From: Geoalkalibacter subterraneus
Lineage (GTDB): Bacteria; Desulfobacterota; Desulfuromonadia; Desulfuromonadales; Geoalkalibacteraceae
Direction of reading: 5' to 3'
Length of the DNA stretch: 64,000 nt
Assembly: GCF_000827125.1 (NCBI RefSeq)
Contig: NZ_CP010311.1
Span: 1,240,001-1,304,000 of the forward strand
The position numbers and the translations under genes are program-made. Shown one piece after another: positions 42,821 through 52,197 of the stretch. The notes beneath the pieces were generated by a model, which searched no databases, was not told the DNA's origin, and saw only the letters and a program-made list of their open reading frames with translations. Position 1 is the first letter of the stretch. Every line of letters starts with the position of its first letter.

Positions 42821-43304
42821 CTGGATCTGTGTTTCTTTTGCAGAAGCCGGTACCTCAACCTCTTTGAGTCGATTATTTTCTGGTACAGTCCTCCTTTCTT
42901 CGCTCACTCTTTTTAGCCCGCCCTTGATTATCGGTTGTCAGCGGTGTCGCTGTCCACGCCAATGCCACTTGGTCGTCAATACATGTAAGATGCTGAAACT
43001 TAATGATTTAAAGCTGTTCCTCCTTTGTTTTCACAGTTCCTGTGGATAGCACTGTGAAAAAATTCAGGACAGTCGTGGCCAACGCCCCCGGAACGAGACA
43101 TTCAGCTTTTTGCCTAAAAAATGTGCAGCGATGCTAGGCTTCATTTCTACCGAGTCTATGGAGTAAGAGCATAAGGTTTGAATTGACTGAAAAACAAAAT
43201 CCGTGTTATCAAAAATTCTCTTTAAATATCAGTTTTTTACATTGTTTAACATTTTTTTGGGCACCCCAAAAATTTAGTACTGTTTAAAAAATGGAGGTTT
43301 CAAT
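42821..43304. other. 484-bp intergenic region with two inverted repeats
   Basis: No gene is convincing. A perfect 10-bp inverted repeat, TTTTCACAGT (43028-43037) and ACTGTGAAAA (43051-43060), lies 210 bp after the PilZ gene without a T-run. A tight palindrome, TTTTTGGG-CAC-CCCAAAAA (43254-43272), lies 32 bp before the acyl-CoA ligase ATG and may be an operator or RNA hairpin in its leader. The rest is AT-rich from 43130 onward. Confidence 0.5.
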
Positions 43305-44969
43305 ATGGCACAATCTCTCGCTTTCACTATGGGCTCCCTGCTTGCCGATATCGCCCGCCGTTTCCCCGAGCATGACGCCCTGGTTTATCCTGATCGCGGT
43401 CTGCGTTTGACTTATCGCGAATTCGACGCATTGACCGATCGTGTCGCTAAGGGCCTTCTTCGCATGGGGATCCAGAAAGGAGATCATGTCGCCATCTGGG
43501 CCACGAATGTCCCCCAATGGGTGATTCTGCAGTTTGCCACGGCCAAAATCGGTTCAGTACTGGTCACGGTCAATACCAACTATAAGTCGGCCGAGTTGGA
43601 ATATGTGCTCAACCAGTCGGATGCCAAGGCGCTGTTTCTGGGGGAGGGCTTCAAGGATACCGATTATGTGGAAACTCTCTATACGGTGGTTCCTGAACTC
43701 AAGGGAACCGCTGCAGGTGCGTTGGAAAGTGCGAAACTGCCCTTTCTGAAACACGCCGTTTTCCTGGGGGAAGGGACTCCCGACGGCATGCTGGCATATA
43801 ATGAGCTGGAAAACATGGGTCGCGATATCTCTGACGATGAACTCGATGCAGTCAAGAACAGCCTTGACCGCTTCGAAGTCATCAATATGCAGTACACCTC
43901 GGGAACCACAGGGTTTCCCAAGGGAGTGATGCTGACCCACGACAACATCATCAACAACGGCTTCCAGATCGGCGAGTGCATGAAGTTCACCGAAAACGAC
44001 CGACTCTGCATCCCCGTGCCGTTTTTCCACTGCTTCGGCTGCGTGCTTGCAGTTATGGCCTGTGTCACCCATGGAACGGCTATGGTGCCGGTGGAGACGT
44101 TCAACCCTGAACAAGTTCTGAAAACCATCGAGGCTGAAAAATGTACTGCCGTCCACGGTGTCCCGACCATGTTTATCGCCGAGCTTGAGCATCCCAACTT
44201 CAGGAATTACGATCTTTCCACCCTGCGTACCGGAATCATGGCCGGCAGCCCCTGTCCCATTGAAGTTATGAAGCGTGTGATTCGCGACATGAACGCAAAC
44301 GAGATCACCATCGCCTACGGCCAGACCGAATCTTCACCGGTGATCACCCAGACCCGTACCGACGATCCGATAGAACTGCGGGTGGCCACCGTCGGGCGCG
44401 CCCTGCCCAATGTCGAAGTCAAGATCGTCGATATCGAGACCGGCGAGTCTCTGCCGCCCGGTAAGCAGGGCGAACTCTGCACCCGCGGCTACCATGTGAT
44501 GAAAGGGTACTACAAGATGCCCGAAGAGACCGCGCGCGCCATCGATGACGAAAACTGGCTGCACACCGGCGATCTTGCGGTCATGGATGAAAACGGCTAT
44601 TGTAAAATCACCGGGCGCATTAAGAATATGATCATTCGCGGTGGGGAAAACATCTATCCGCGCGAGATCGAGGAATTTCTCTACACGCATCCGAAAATCA
44701 GCGATGTCCAGGTTTACGGCGTACCGGATCGCAAGTATGGAGAGCAGGTGATGGCGGCGGTCAAAATCAAGGACAATGTCGAGTGCAGCGAAGACGAGAT
44801 CCGCGATTTCTGCCGGGGACGTATCGCCAACTACAAAATACCGACCTATGTGAAATTCGTCGATGAATATCCCATGACCGCCAGCGGCAAGATTCAGAAA
44901 TTCAAATTGCGTGAAATGGCGATCAAGGAATTGCAGCTTGAGGACCTCGAATCGGCCTCAACGGGCTGA
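43305..44969 (+). CDS. AMP-dependent acyl-CoA ligase
   Basis: 554 residues of the ANL superfamily: [18 protein letters not shown] (P-loop), [90 protein letters not shown], and the catalytic Lys in [13 protein letters not shown]. It activates a carboxylic acid, probably medium- or long-chain, to its CoA thioester. Substrate length cannot be read. RBS TGGAGG precedes the ATG. It is a single-gene unit, with a REP-like repeat downstream. Confidence 0.88.
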   Translation: MAQSLAFTMGSLLADIARRFPEHDALVYPDRGLRLTYREFDALTDRVAKGLLRMGIQKGDHVAIWATNVPQWVILQFATAKIGSVLVTVNTNYKSAELEYVLNQSDAKALFLGEGFKDTDYVETLYTVVPELKGTAAGALESAKLPFLKHAVFLGEGTPDGMLAYNELENMGRDISDDELDAVKNSLDRFEVINMQYTSGTTGFPKGVMLTHDNIINNGFQIGECMKFTENDRLCIPVPFFHCFGCVLAVMACVTHGTAMVPVETFNPEQVLKTIEAEKCTAVHGVPTMFIAELEHPNFRNYDLSTLRTGIMAGSPCPIEVMKRVIRDMNANEITIAYGQTESSPVITQTRTDDPIELRVATVGRALPNVEVKIVDIETGESLPPGKQGELCTRGYHVMKGYYKMPEETARAIDDENWLHTGDLAVMDENGYCKITGRIKNMIIRGGENIYPREIEEFLYTHPKISDVQVYGVPDRKYGEQVMAAVKIKDNVECSEDEIRDFCRGRIANYKIPTYVKFVDEYPMTASGKIQKFKLREMAIKELQLEDLESASTG

Positions 44970-44992
44970 GTTACGTATCTTTGAATATATCT

Positions 44993-45048
44993 ATTCACCT
45001 CGCGGGGTCGTCACTCCTTTGTCATGGGAGTGACGACCCCATGCTGAA
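44993..45048. repeat. REP-like palindromic element, copy 2
   Basis: A near-perfect hairpin: TATTCACCTCGCGGGG at the left, GGGGTCGTCACTCC (45004-45017), a short loop, then GGGAGTGACGACCCC and ATGCTGAA at the right. Read on the minus strand it runs TTCAGCATGGGGTCG to CGAGGTGAATA, the same ends as the copy at 33452-33574. It lies just after the acyl-CoA ligase gene and could also act as a transcript-stabilising or terminating hairpin. Confidence 0.7.
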
Positions 45049-45109
45049 CATTTACCCTTAAGTGGTACGAAGCCAAATCTCCAGATTTTAACTGATGGGA
45101 TGATACAGC

Positions 45110-45559
45110 ATGATTTCAAAGCGCAATAATGCAATTCACCAGCGAGTGCGCGAAGCGTTGAAAGCGCAGTCGCCGCTGCCGCTGGAGGAGATCATCGCAC
45201 TGCGTAAGAAGAGCCGACAGGCTGTCAAACTTTTTAAGGCCACCTTCTGGGTGGCCATTATTCTCTTCAACCTGGTTCTCTGGGTGCCGCTGCCTTTTGC
45301 CCTGAGTACAACAGCGCTGGTGACAATCTGTGCGATCTGCCTGTTTGTGGCTTTTGTGCCGCCGATCTTCGGCATCCGTGAACACCAGCGCCGCCTGGAT
45401 CTTTTGCAGGAATCTTCTGCCGGACCTAAACGGTCGCTGGTTGGTTCCGCTGGCAAGACCTATCTCGAGAAGGTCAAGGAAGAGGGGCGCCTGCTGGTCA
45501 AGGCCGAGGTGGAAATTCTGGAAGAACGTCAACCGGCCGGCGCATCGGAGTCGAATTGA
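45110..45559 (+). CDS. Small two-helix membrane protein
   Basis: 149 residues. A basic N terminus (residues 1-42) is followed by two adjacent hydrophobic helices (residues about 43-62 and 66-85, ATFWVAIILFNLVLWVPLPFAL and TALVTICAICLFVAFVPPIFG) and a charged C-terminal helix. Nothing more specific is recognised. It is followed, 49 bp on, by the DUF454 gene. Complete ORF with ATG and a weak upstream purine stretch. Confidence 0.55.
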   Translation: MISKRNNAIHQRVREALKAQSPLPLEEIIALRKKSRQAVKLFKATFWVAIILFNLVLWVPLPFALSTTALVTICAICLFVAFVPPIFGIREHQRRLDLLQESSAGPKRSLVGSAGKTYLEKVKEEGRLLVKAEVEILEERQPAGASESN

Positions 45560-45608
45560 GGTACCTGGGCAGCGATAATTCCCGTTTCATGAGGGCGTTT
45601 GACAGATC

Positions 45609-46007
45609 GTGACCGCAGGCGCTTCTAAGAATAAAGATCGCCCCATCCTGCGAGCTTTTCTTCTGGCCGGGGGGCTTTTAAGCACGGGACTCGCTGTTCT
45701 CGGCATTTTTCTGCCGCTGCTGCCCACCGTTCCCCTTCTGCTGCTGGCGGCCGCCTGTTTTGTCCGCAGTTCCGCGCGCCTGCATCGCTGGTTGTTGGAA
45801 CATCCACGCCTTGGCCCTCTTGTTTCCGGCTACCTTGATGGAGAGGGCATGCCGCTGCGGGCTAAAGTCAGCGCTATCTTGTTGATCTGGATCTCCATTC
45901 CCCTTTCTGCCTGGCTGGTTCCGCTGCTCTGGGTGAGTGTTCTGTTGATTCTTTTGGGATTGGCGATTACAATTTACCTGCTGAGTCTACCGACGCTGGA
46001 GTGCTGA
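45609..46007 (+). CDS. DUF454 (YbaN) family membrane protein
   Basis: 132 residues, GTG start. Two to three hydrophobic helices and the family block FLPLLPTVPLLLLAAACFVRSSARLHRWLLEHPRLGPLV identify DUF454/YbaN. The family is widespread and uncharacterised; ybaN is near apt in E. coli, not here. It precedes the 46086 gene by 78 bp. Confidence 0.75.
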   Translation: MTAGASKNKDRPILRAFLLAGGLLSTGLAVLGIFLPLLPTVPLLLLAAACFVRSSARLHRWLLEHPRLGPLVSGYLDGEGMPLRAKVSAILLIWISIPLSAWLVPLLWVSVLLILLGLAITIYLLSLPTLEC

Positions 46008-46085
46008 ATTCTCTCGACAATTCTCTGAAATCTCATCCCTTTCCGTCTCCGGGGGTTGCCTCGATGCGGAGAAAGAGCTGCTTTT

Positions 46086-46421
46086 GTGGACAATCAGGAA
46101 TATGACGATCAGAACCTCGAGCAATATTCCGAAGGTCTTCAGGCATTGCGCAAGCGGCGCCTGAGCCTGGGAATCCTGATTCTGATCTATGTCCCGGCGA
46201 TCTGGCTGGCTTTGAAACTGGGTCAGTCCGATCGGGTTGCGGGGGTCGTGTTTGCCATCTGGATCCTGCTGGTGTGTGTTGCGGTGTGTTACACGGCTTT
46301 TGCCCGGTGCCCCAGGTGTGGCAATTATTTCCACATGAACGGATTTATCCCTCTGTATCTGCGCCGCTGCCTGCATTGCAACCTGCACGTCAATGCGGAT
46401 AAGCAGAGCAGAAAGGGTTAA
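46086..46421 (+). CDS. Small membrane protein with zinc-ribbon motif
   Basis: 111 residues from GTG 46086, which follows GGAGAAAGAG; an in-frame TTG ten codons earlier has no ribosome site. Two membrane helices (LSLGILILIYVPAIWLALKL and VVFAIWILLVCVAVCYTAF) are followed by CPRCGNYFHMNGFIPLYLRRCLHCNLHV, a CxxC...CxxC zinc ribbon facing the cytoplasm by charge. Not recognised further. Its stop overlaps the stop of the convergent histidine kinase by four bases. Confidence 0.6.
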   Translation: MDNQEYDDQNLEQYSEGLQALRKRRLSLGILILIYVPAIWLALKLGQSDRVAGVVFAIWILLVCVAVCYTAFARCPRCGNYFHMNGFIPLYLRRCLHCNLHVNADKQSRKG

Positions 46422-48682
46422 TTCTCTTTCTGCTCACTTCCTCTGGCAAAGGGCGCTCCTCTATCGGGCCACGGCAGTTCGATGTAAACACGCGTCCCCT
46501 TCGTCGGGCGGCTTTCCACCCAGACCCGCCCCTGGTGTTCCTGCACGATATCCTGCACGATGCTCATCCCCAGTCCTGTTCCTTCCACTGCCGTGGTGGA
46601 GCTGTCCGCGCGGTAGAATTTGTCGAATATATGTTTGACCTCTGAGGCCTTCATGCCGATCCCCTCATCCTCAACCATGATCTGGTAGCCGTCCACCTTT
46701 GGGGCCCCGACAATGCGGATTCTGCCCCCGTCAGGGGAATATTTGATTGCATTTCCGACAATGTTCTCCAGGGCCTGCTCCAGTTTGTCCCGGTCGCAAT
46801 CCAGAACAACCGGCTCCTGCGGCACGTCGACTTCAAATTGGTGGCGCCGGGAAAGGTTGCGTCCGAACGTGGCGGCTTCATGCAGAATATCATTGAGGTC
46901 GCAGGGGTGTTTCTCGAGAGGGATTTCTCGCCCCAGCTCAATGCGGCTGAGATCGAGCAGGTCATTGACGATGCGAGATAGAGACCAGGCTTTCTTGTTG
47001 ATAAAGGTCGCAGCTTCGCGAAAGGTCTCATCGGGCAGATCGCGGTTTTCCAGCAATAATTCCGAGTAGCCGATGATCGATGCCAGCGGTGTGCTCAATT
47101 CGTGCGCCGCTGTGCAGATAAATTCGCTCTTGAGGCGGTCTACTTCCCTCTCTCCGGTGACGTCATGAATGATAAAGATCATCCCGGCAAACCCTCCGAC
47201 GCGCGCTTGTATGGACGAGGTGCGGGCTTCCATAATACGTGTCCCCTTTCGGGTGGGGACCTCAAAATCGAATCTCTGGGAAATTTTTCTGTCATGGAGA
47301 CTCTCGTCGATTTTGCGACGAAGCTGTTCGTAGGGAACAATCTGCTCAAATGATCGCATGACCGCATATCTCGGGGAAACCCCCAGAAATTCGGCGGCTG
47401 GATCGCTCAGCAACATAATGCGGCCATGGTTGTCGACTACGATCAGGATTTCCTCCACCGATGTCAGGACGCTGTCGATCCGGTTGCGGATTCCGCCGGC
47501 GACCATGTAGCCGACGGGAACAGCCAGCAGCACCATGATCGCAGCCGTCAACCCCGTCCAGTAGCCCATGTTGTTGATCGCCGCCTGCAGCCGGTACTGG
47601 CTGTCCATCAGGTCGCTTTCGTAATATCCTGCTCCGATGACCCAGTCCCAGGGTTCGAAGTAGGCAACCGCAACGATTTTTTTCCGCGGCTCGTCTTCGC
47701 CGGGATTTCTCCAGCGGTAATTGACGAATTCCACCGGGATAGGGGAGCCTGTGGGGGGATTTGCCTGCCTGAGCGCCTGCTCGATGATTTCACGAATAAA
47801 GTAGCGGCCGTCCGCGTCGACGCTGTCCCAGATATCCTCCCCATCGCGGGTGCCGTCTTTGGATATGATGTAGTGCCCCCGGTGTCCCCCTTTGCCGCCG
47901 AGAACGTAAACATAGCCGCTTTTGCCCACCACGATGTCCGCAATCCCTTTGCGTAAGCTTTCGAGGTTGTCCTGACGCACTCCGACATAAAGGGCACCCA
48001 CGACATTCTTGCGGGCCTCATCCCACAGGGGGTGGTAGGCGGTGACATACCAGGCATTGACCACATAGGCTCTGCCCCGGTAGCTCTCGCCCTTGAGAAT
48101 AGCTGAAACAACCGGGTCTGCTTCACCTTCGGGAGTCACGGCCGGGATATATGTGCCGATTGCGCGGCTGCCGTCTGTTTCCGCCACGTTGGTCGCCACG
48201 CGCAACATATCGCCACGGGGGTTCATCCGCTGGAAAAGGGTAACCGTACCCCCGACCAGGTTCTGAATATCGTCCACAATGGGAGTCGGATTTTCGAAGT
48301 CCTTGTTCCGGCCCAGCCAAGTGGAACCGATATACAGGCGTGGCAGGGTGATCGCCTGCTGTGACCCATCGTATTGGTTGCGCACCTGCCATTCGATATT
48401 CGGTTCGCGAAAATGAACGCTGCCGTGGGATTTCACAATATGGCGAGCGACCTGCAGGTTATGGTTGACGGTCTGCTGCAGGGCCTCCTGGGTCGAGCGG
48501 CACATCAGGTAGACATTGCGGGTGATTTTACGGGCCTCGCTGCGGGCTTGCCGGTCAATTTCCTGCACAAAGAACTGCTCAAGCGAGCTTTTGTGGTAAA
48601 GGGCTGTTGCCGTGGCGACCAAGGTCGTCAGAAGGATCGGAAGAATGGCCATCCAGGTGATTTTCAAACCGAATTTCATCAT
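46418..48682 (-). CDS. Membrane sensor histidine kinase with double Cache, PAS, HisKA, HATPase
   Basis: 754 residues from ATG 48682, preceded by TTGGGGGTTACGCC; the ORF extends 29 codons further upstream with no ribosome site. Membrane helix (residues about 5-30) is followed by a large periplasmic Cache_3/Cache_2 type region (about 35-375; signatures IYIGSTWLG, NVVGALYVGVRQDN, GYYESDLMDSQ). After a second helix (385-405) come a PAS domain (LTSVEEILIVVDNHGRIMLLSDPAAEFLG), HisKA (TAAHELSTPLASIIGYSELLLE) and HATPase (DEGIGM, GTGLGMSIV). No response regulator is adjacent, so the partner is elsewhere. Ligand unknown. Confidence 0.85.
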   Translation of the reverse strand: MMKFGLKITWMAILPILLTTLVATATALYHKSSLEQFFVQEIDRQARSEARKITRNVYLMCRSTQEALQQTVNHNLQVARHIVKSHGSVHFREPNIEWQVRNQYDGSQQAITLPRLYIGSTWLGRNKDFENPTPIVDDIQNLVGGTVTLFQRMNPRGDMLRVATNVAETDGSRAIGTYIPAVTPEGEADPVVSAILKGESYRGRAYVVNAWYVTAYHPLWDEARKNVVGALYVGVRQDNLESLRKGIADIVVGKSGYVYVLGGKGGHRGHYIISKDGTRDGEDIWDSVDADGRYFIREIIEQALRQANPPTGSPIPVEFVNYRWRNPGEDEPRKKIVAVAYFEPWDWVIGAGYYESDLMDSQYRLQAAINNMGYWTGLTAAIMVLLAVPVGYMVAGGIRNRIDSVLTSVEEILIVVDNHGRIMLLSDPAAEFLGVSPRYAVMRSFEQIVPYEQLRRKIDESLHDRKISQRFDFEVPTRKGTRIMEARTSSIQARVGGFAGMIFIIHDVTGEREVDRLKSEFICTAAHELSTPLASIIGYSELLLENRDLPDETFREAATFINKKAWSLSRIVNDLLDLSRIELGREIPLEKHPCDLNDILHEAATFGRNLSRRHQFEVDVPQEPVVLDCDRDKLEQALENIVGNAIKYSPDGGRIRIVGAPKVDGYQIMVEDEGIGMKASEVKHIFDKFYRADSSTTAVEGTGLGMSIVQDIVQEHQGRVWVESRPTKGTRVYIELPWPDRGAPFARGSEQKEN

Positions 48683-48788
48683 GGCGTAACCCCCAACAGG
48701 CAAGCATTCAAATCGCAGCAGTACATATCTGAAAGGATAACGGGTTTTTAAAGTTTTACGACGAGGCAATTGGGCTGCTCATGTTTTC

Positions 48789-48816
48789 TTGACAGTCGAA
48801 GTCGACACTGTAAAAA
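48789..48816 (+). promoter_or_regulatory. Candidate sigma-70 promoter upstream of M24 peptidase gene
   Basis: TTGACA (48789-48794) and TAAAAA (48811-48816) are 16 bases apart, 89 bp before the peptidase start. The -10 is weak. The region also carries the GTCGACAC/TTATGGGAC segment (48801-48837) that reappears near 52022-52056. Confidence 0.35.
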
Positions 48817-48904
48817 TGCCACTTTTAATTATGGGACAATATTATAAAGCGTGATTGCCTGTATCGCTCTTAGGATCACATTTTTTATAGGGAGGTTGAG
48901 TTGC

Positions 48905-50098
48905 ATGCGCATAACTCCAGCGTCTGAACTGCAGAATCGTGTCCACGCACTTCAAAGCCTGATGCAGGAGGCCGGCCTGGATGCCGTCCTGATGCTCCAG
49001 AGCGCGGACCTTTTTTATTTCACCGGCTCCATTCAGCAGGGTCTGCTCTATGTTCCGGATTCCGGCGACCCCATCTACATGGTGCGCAAGGACTACACCC
49101 GGGCTCGTATGGAAAGCGGCCTCAAAGAAATAGTCGCGTTCCGGAGTCCGAAGGATCTTCCCGGGATTCTCGCCGATTTCGGACGCAGCATGCCGAAGAC
49201 GGTCGGCCTTGAACTCGATGTGTTGCCGGTGTCCCTTTACCAGCGGCTGCGCAAGGTTCTTGGCGATGCCCAGGTCGGTGACGCCACGCATCTGATACGT
49301 ACAGTCCGGGCGGTGAAATCCGAGTACGAAATCGAAATCATGAAGGACGCCGCGCTGATGGTCGATCAGGTCTGCCAGCATGCCGCTGAAATCATCCGGC
49401 CCGGCATGACGGATCTGGAATTGGCCGCCGAACTTGAATTCACTGCGCGCAAGAAGGGGCATCAGGGTATTACCCGCATGCGGGGATTCAACTCCGAACT
49501 CTTCTACGGCCATATCTTTTCCGGGGCCGACAGTGCCGCGCCGGCCTACCTTGACGCGCCGCTGGGCGGTATTGGCGTCAACCCGTCCATCGGCCAGGGC
49601 GCAAGCTACAAACGGATCGAGGCACATCAACCGATCATTGTCGATTTTGCCGCCGCTTTCGACGGTTACCTGGTGGATCAGACCCGGATTTTCTGTATCG
49701 GCGAGTTGCCCGCCGACCTGCAGAAAGGCTATGACGACATGCTCGCTATTGAAAAACACCTCAAGCAGATCGCGCGGCCGGGTATCAGTTGGGGCGACCT
49801 TTACGAGAGCTGCTACAACCTGGCCTGTGAAATGGGACACAAGGAACATTTCATGGGAGCCGCAGGGGCTCAGGTTTCGTTCATCGGCCATGGTGTCGGC
49901 ATCGAAGTCGACGAATATCCTTTTATTGCCAAAGGGTTCAAGGATCAGCTTCTGAAGGAGAAAATGACCTTCGCTTTTGAGCCCAAGGTTGTCTACCCCG
50001 GCAAAGGTGCGGTCGGCATCGAAAATACCTTTTGGGTGGAAGACGATGGTCTCAAGCACATTACATTTACCCGGGAAGAGGTTTTTATCATCGACTGA
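48905..50098 (+). CDS. M24 family metallopeptidase (Xaa-Pro aminopeptidase-like)
   Basis: 397 residues from ATG 48905 after GGGAGG. An N-terminal creatinase-type domain (1-150) precedes the pita-bread catalytic domain, with metal ligands recognisable as Asp in VDFAAAFDGYLVDQTR (two), His in GHGVGIEVDEYPF, Glu in TFAFEPKVV and Glu in VGIENTFWV. This is the dinuclear-metal set of Xaa-Pro aminopeptidases and prolidases. No signal peptide, so cytoplasmic; it probably finishes peptide breakdown. It is followed by the GGDEF gene 56 bp on. Confidence 0.85.
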   Translation: MRITPASELQNRVHALQSLMQEAGLDAVLMLQSADLFYFTGSIQQGLLYVPDSGDPIYMVRKDYTRARMESGLKEIVAFRSPKDLPGILADFGRSMPKTVGLELDVLPVSLYQRLRKVLGDAQVGDATHLIRTVRAVKSEYEIEIMKDAALMVDQVCQHAAEIIRPGMTDLELAAELEFTARKKGHQGITRMRGFNSELFYGHIFSGADSAAPAYLDAPLGGIGVNPSIGQGASYKRIEAHQPIIVDFAAAFDGYLVDQTRIFCIGELPADLQKGYDDMLAIEKHLKQIARPGISWGDLYESCYNLACEMGHKEHFMGAAGAQVSFIGHGVGIEVDEYPFIAKGFKDQLLKEKMTFAFEPKVVYPGKGAVGIENTFWVEDDGLKHITFTREEVFIID

Positions 50099-50154
50099 CC
50101 ACGACAGGCGGCGTTGCCACCGTCGATCATCATTACCTTTGGGGGGGGATTGTG

Positions 50155-51990
50155 ATGACTGGAGATACAAAGGAGAGCTGTGTGCCTTATTGCGCTGACG
50201 AGCAAAACCACTGTCAGCAGCAGCCAGGCTGGTCGGCGGTTCTATCCTCGTTGGCAGATGCTTCTCTTCTACTGAGAGAGGATGACGACCTTTACAGACG
50301 TTTGGTTGAAGATGTTTCAGATGGCCTTTTTCTTCTGGATGGATGCGGCCGGATCGAATACGCCAACGACGCCCTGGCCACGCAGTTCGGGCTGGAGTCC
50401 ATCGACCTGCAAGGCGCTTTTCTGTGGGACTTTGCCACCGATGAAGAACAGGCAGGAAAAATAAGGGCGCTGCTTGCGCAGGTTCAAGCTGGGACAAGGT
50501 CCAAGCAGGATGTCTTGCTACGCGGCCATGACGGGAACGATTTCTGGGGATTGCTGTCGCTGAGCCCCGTGACCCGTGATGGGCTTGCCGTGACAGCGGT
50601 GGTGGGGCTTCTCAGCGACATCAGTCGGCGCAAAATGGCTGAAAAAGAGATTCTGCGGCAGGCCTATACTGATCCTCTGACCGGTCTGCCTAATCGCATC
50701 CTCCTCGAGGATCGTCTGCACCAGGCGCTGGCGCAGGCGCGGCGTCAGAAAGCCATGGTGGCCGTCCTGGTCATCGACTGTGACAGTTTCAAGGATGTCA
50801 ACGACAGCCTGGGGCATGCAGCGGGGGACTGGTTTCTGCGTCGCATCGCCAAGCGCATGGAAGCGGAACTGCGCCGTGGCGATACCATTGCCCGCATCGG
50901 GGGAGATGAATTCGTTGCTGTTTTCTCTCCACTGAAAGGAACCGAGGATGCGGTTGTCCTGGCGGGTAAACTGCTCGATGTCCTCTCTTCACCGGTGACC
51001 TGGGATAAATGCGAGATTCCCTGTGCGGTCAGTATGGGAATGGCATTGTTCCCGCAGGATGGAGAAGACCCGGAAACCCTGCTTCACCACGCCGATATCG
51101 CCATGTATCAGGCCAAGAAAAGGGGAGGGCGAAGGTTTCAGTTCTTCTCCCCTTCCATGAACATGCGCGCGCGGCAATCGGACCGTTTTGAGCAGAACAT
51201 TCTTCAGGCCCTGAACACGGGGGAAATTGAACTGCATTTTCAGCCTGAAATCGACCTGGCCGGAAAGCAGGTCCGCCGCGTTGAGAGTCTTCTCCGCTGG
51301 CGGCACCCTGAACATGGACTTCTCTCACCTGGCTTTTTCCTTCCTCTCGCCCAGCAAAGCTCCATCCGCCCTGTGCTGGGGGAGTGGATTCTGCGGACCG
51401 CCTGCCGCGCGGCACAACGGTGGCGAAAACAGATTGACACCCCCTTTCTCGTTTCCATCAACCTGAGTGCGGAGGAATTTCGAAACTACAAGTTCTTCGG
51501 AACCCTGGTGCGGGTTCTGCGGGAGAGCGGCTTGGATCCTGCTGCGCTTGACCTGGAGCTGCCGGAGGACGCCCTGGTTGGCGATGATGTTGAAATCTCA
51601 CGTCGTCTAAGGGAGTTGCGTGATCTCGGGGTACAGCTGACCATTGATAATTTTGGCAGCGGTTATTCCTCGGTGCAGCGGTTGAGCGAGTGGCCCATTC
51701 AGCGGATCAAGATTGCACGCAACTTTGTTGAGATGATGGAGACACGTCGGACCATCGGTCCAGCCGCTGCAGTTCTGGCGCTGGGAAACAGCCTGGGAGT
51801 GGACGTGGTGGCCGAGGGGGTGGAAAGTCCGCGGCAGGTTGATCTGCTGCGTCGACAGGGGTGCCGCCACATGAAGGGATATCATTTCTGCAGACCCTGT
51901 GAGGCGGGTGCTTTTGATGAAATGCTGGCCAGCGGCCTCGGGCGCAGCGGTTTCGGGGTACTGGAGAGCAGGGTGGTGTCGCTGGATTGA
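50155..51990 (+). CDS. PAS-GGDEF-degenerate EAL protein (probable diguanylate cyclase)
   Basis: 611 residues from ATG 50155; ribosome site GGGGGGGG at 50141. An N-terminal PAS (about 45-160) is followed by a GGDEF domain (171-330) with intact GGDEF at 249-253 and an RxxD I-site (RRGD, 240-243) five residues before it, so an active, product-inhibited cyclase is likely. The EAL domain (345-600) has lost several catalytic residues: EAL reads ESL (377-379), the DD pair reads D498-N499, KID reads KIA (519-521), and the Gln of the GQGY motif is Lys574. It is likely inactive as phosphodiesterase. Confidence 0.85.
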   Translation: MTGDTKESCVPYCADEQNHCQQQPGWSAVLSSLADASLLLREDDDLYRRLVEDVSDGLFLLDGCGRIEYANDALATQFGLESIDLQGAFLWDFATDEEQAGKIRALLAQVQAGTRSKQDVLLRGHDGNDFWGLLSLSPVTRDGLAVTAVVGLLSDISRRKMAEKEILRQAYTDPLTGLPNRILLEDRLHQALAQARRQKAMVAVLVIDCDSFKDVNDSLGHAAGDWFLRRIAKRMEAELRRGDTIARIGGDEFVAVFSPLKGTEDAVVLAGKLLDVLSSPVTWDKCEIPCAVSMGMALFPQDGEDPETLLHHADIAMYQAKKRGGRRFQFFSPSMNMRARQSDRFEQNILQALNTGEIELHFQPEIDLAGKQVRRVESLLRWRHPEHGLLSPGFFLPLAQQSSIRPVLGEWILRTACRAAQRWRKQIDTPFLVSINLSAEEFRNYKFFGTLVRVLRESGLDPAALDLELPEDALVGDDVEISRRLRELRDLGVQLTIDNFGSGYSSVQRLSEWPIQRIKIARNFVEMMETRRTIGPAAAVLALGNSLGVDVVAEGVESPRQVDLLRRQGCRHMKGYHFCRPCEAGAFDEMLASGLGRSGFGVLESRVVSLD

Positions 51991-52166
51991 GTTTTTCCTG
52001 TTGATTCGAACAAATTATAGCGTCCCATAAGACTGAGGTCGACACCGAAATTGGCCGATTCCTCGTATCCATAGTTAAAATTTTAAATAATACGCGGAAT
52101 TTTGGAAAAGGAAGGTGCGGGAGGATGTTTATTGAGTGAAACTACCTGGGGGGAGACAAATCAGCA

Positions 52167-52197
52167 AGCCCTGAGTTGTGAGTTGGTTCTCAGGGCT
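52167..52197 (-). terminator. Hairpin overlapping the pncB stop codon
   Basis: AGCCCTGAG (52167-52175) and CTCAGGGCT (52189-52197) form a perfect 9-bp stem whose right arm includes the pncB stop. The minus strand then runs TGCTGATTTG, with only a weak T-run, so it may be a terminator or a 3'-end stabiliser. Confidence 0.5.

Noticed and set aside
43028-43060. Intrinsic terminator for the PilZ gene
   Set aside because: The hairpin is perfect but followed by A-rich sequence, not a T-run, and it is 207 bp after the stop codon.
48842-50497. 551-residue minus-strand ORF opposite the M24 peptidase and start of the GGDEF gene
   Set aside because: Spans two well-supported genes and has no family features.
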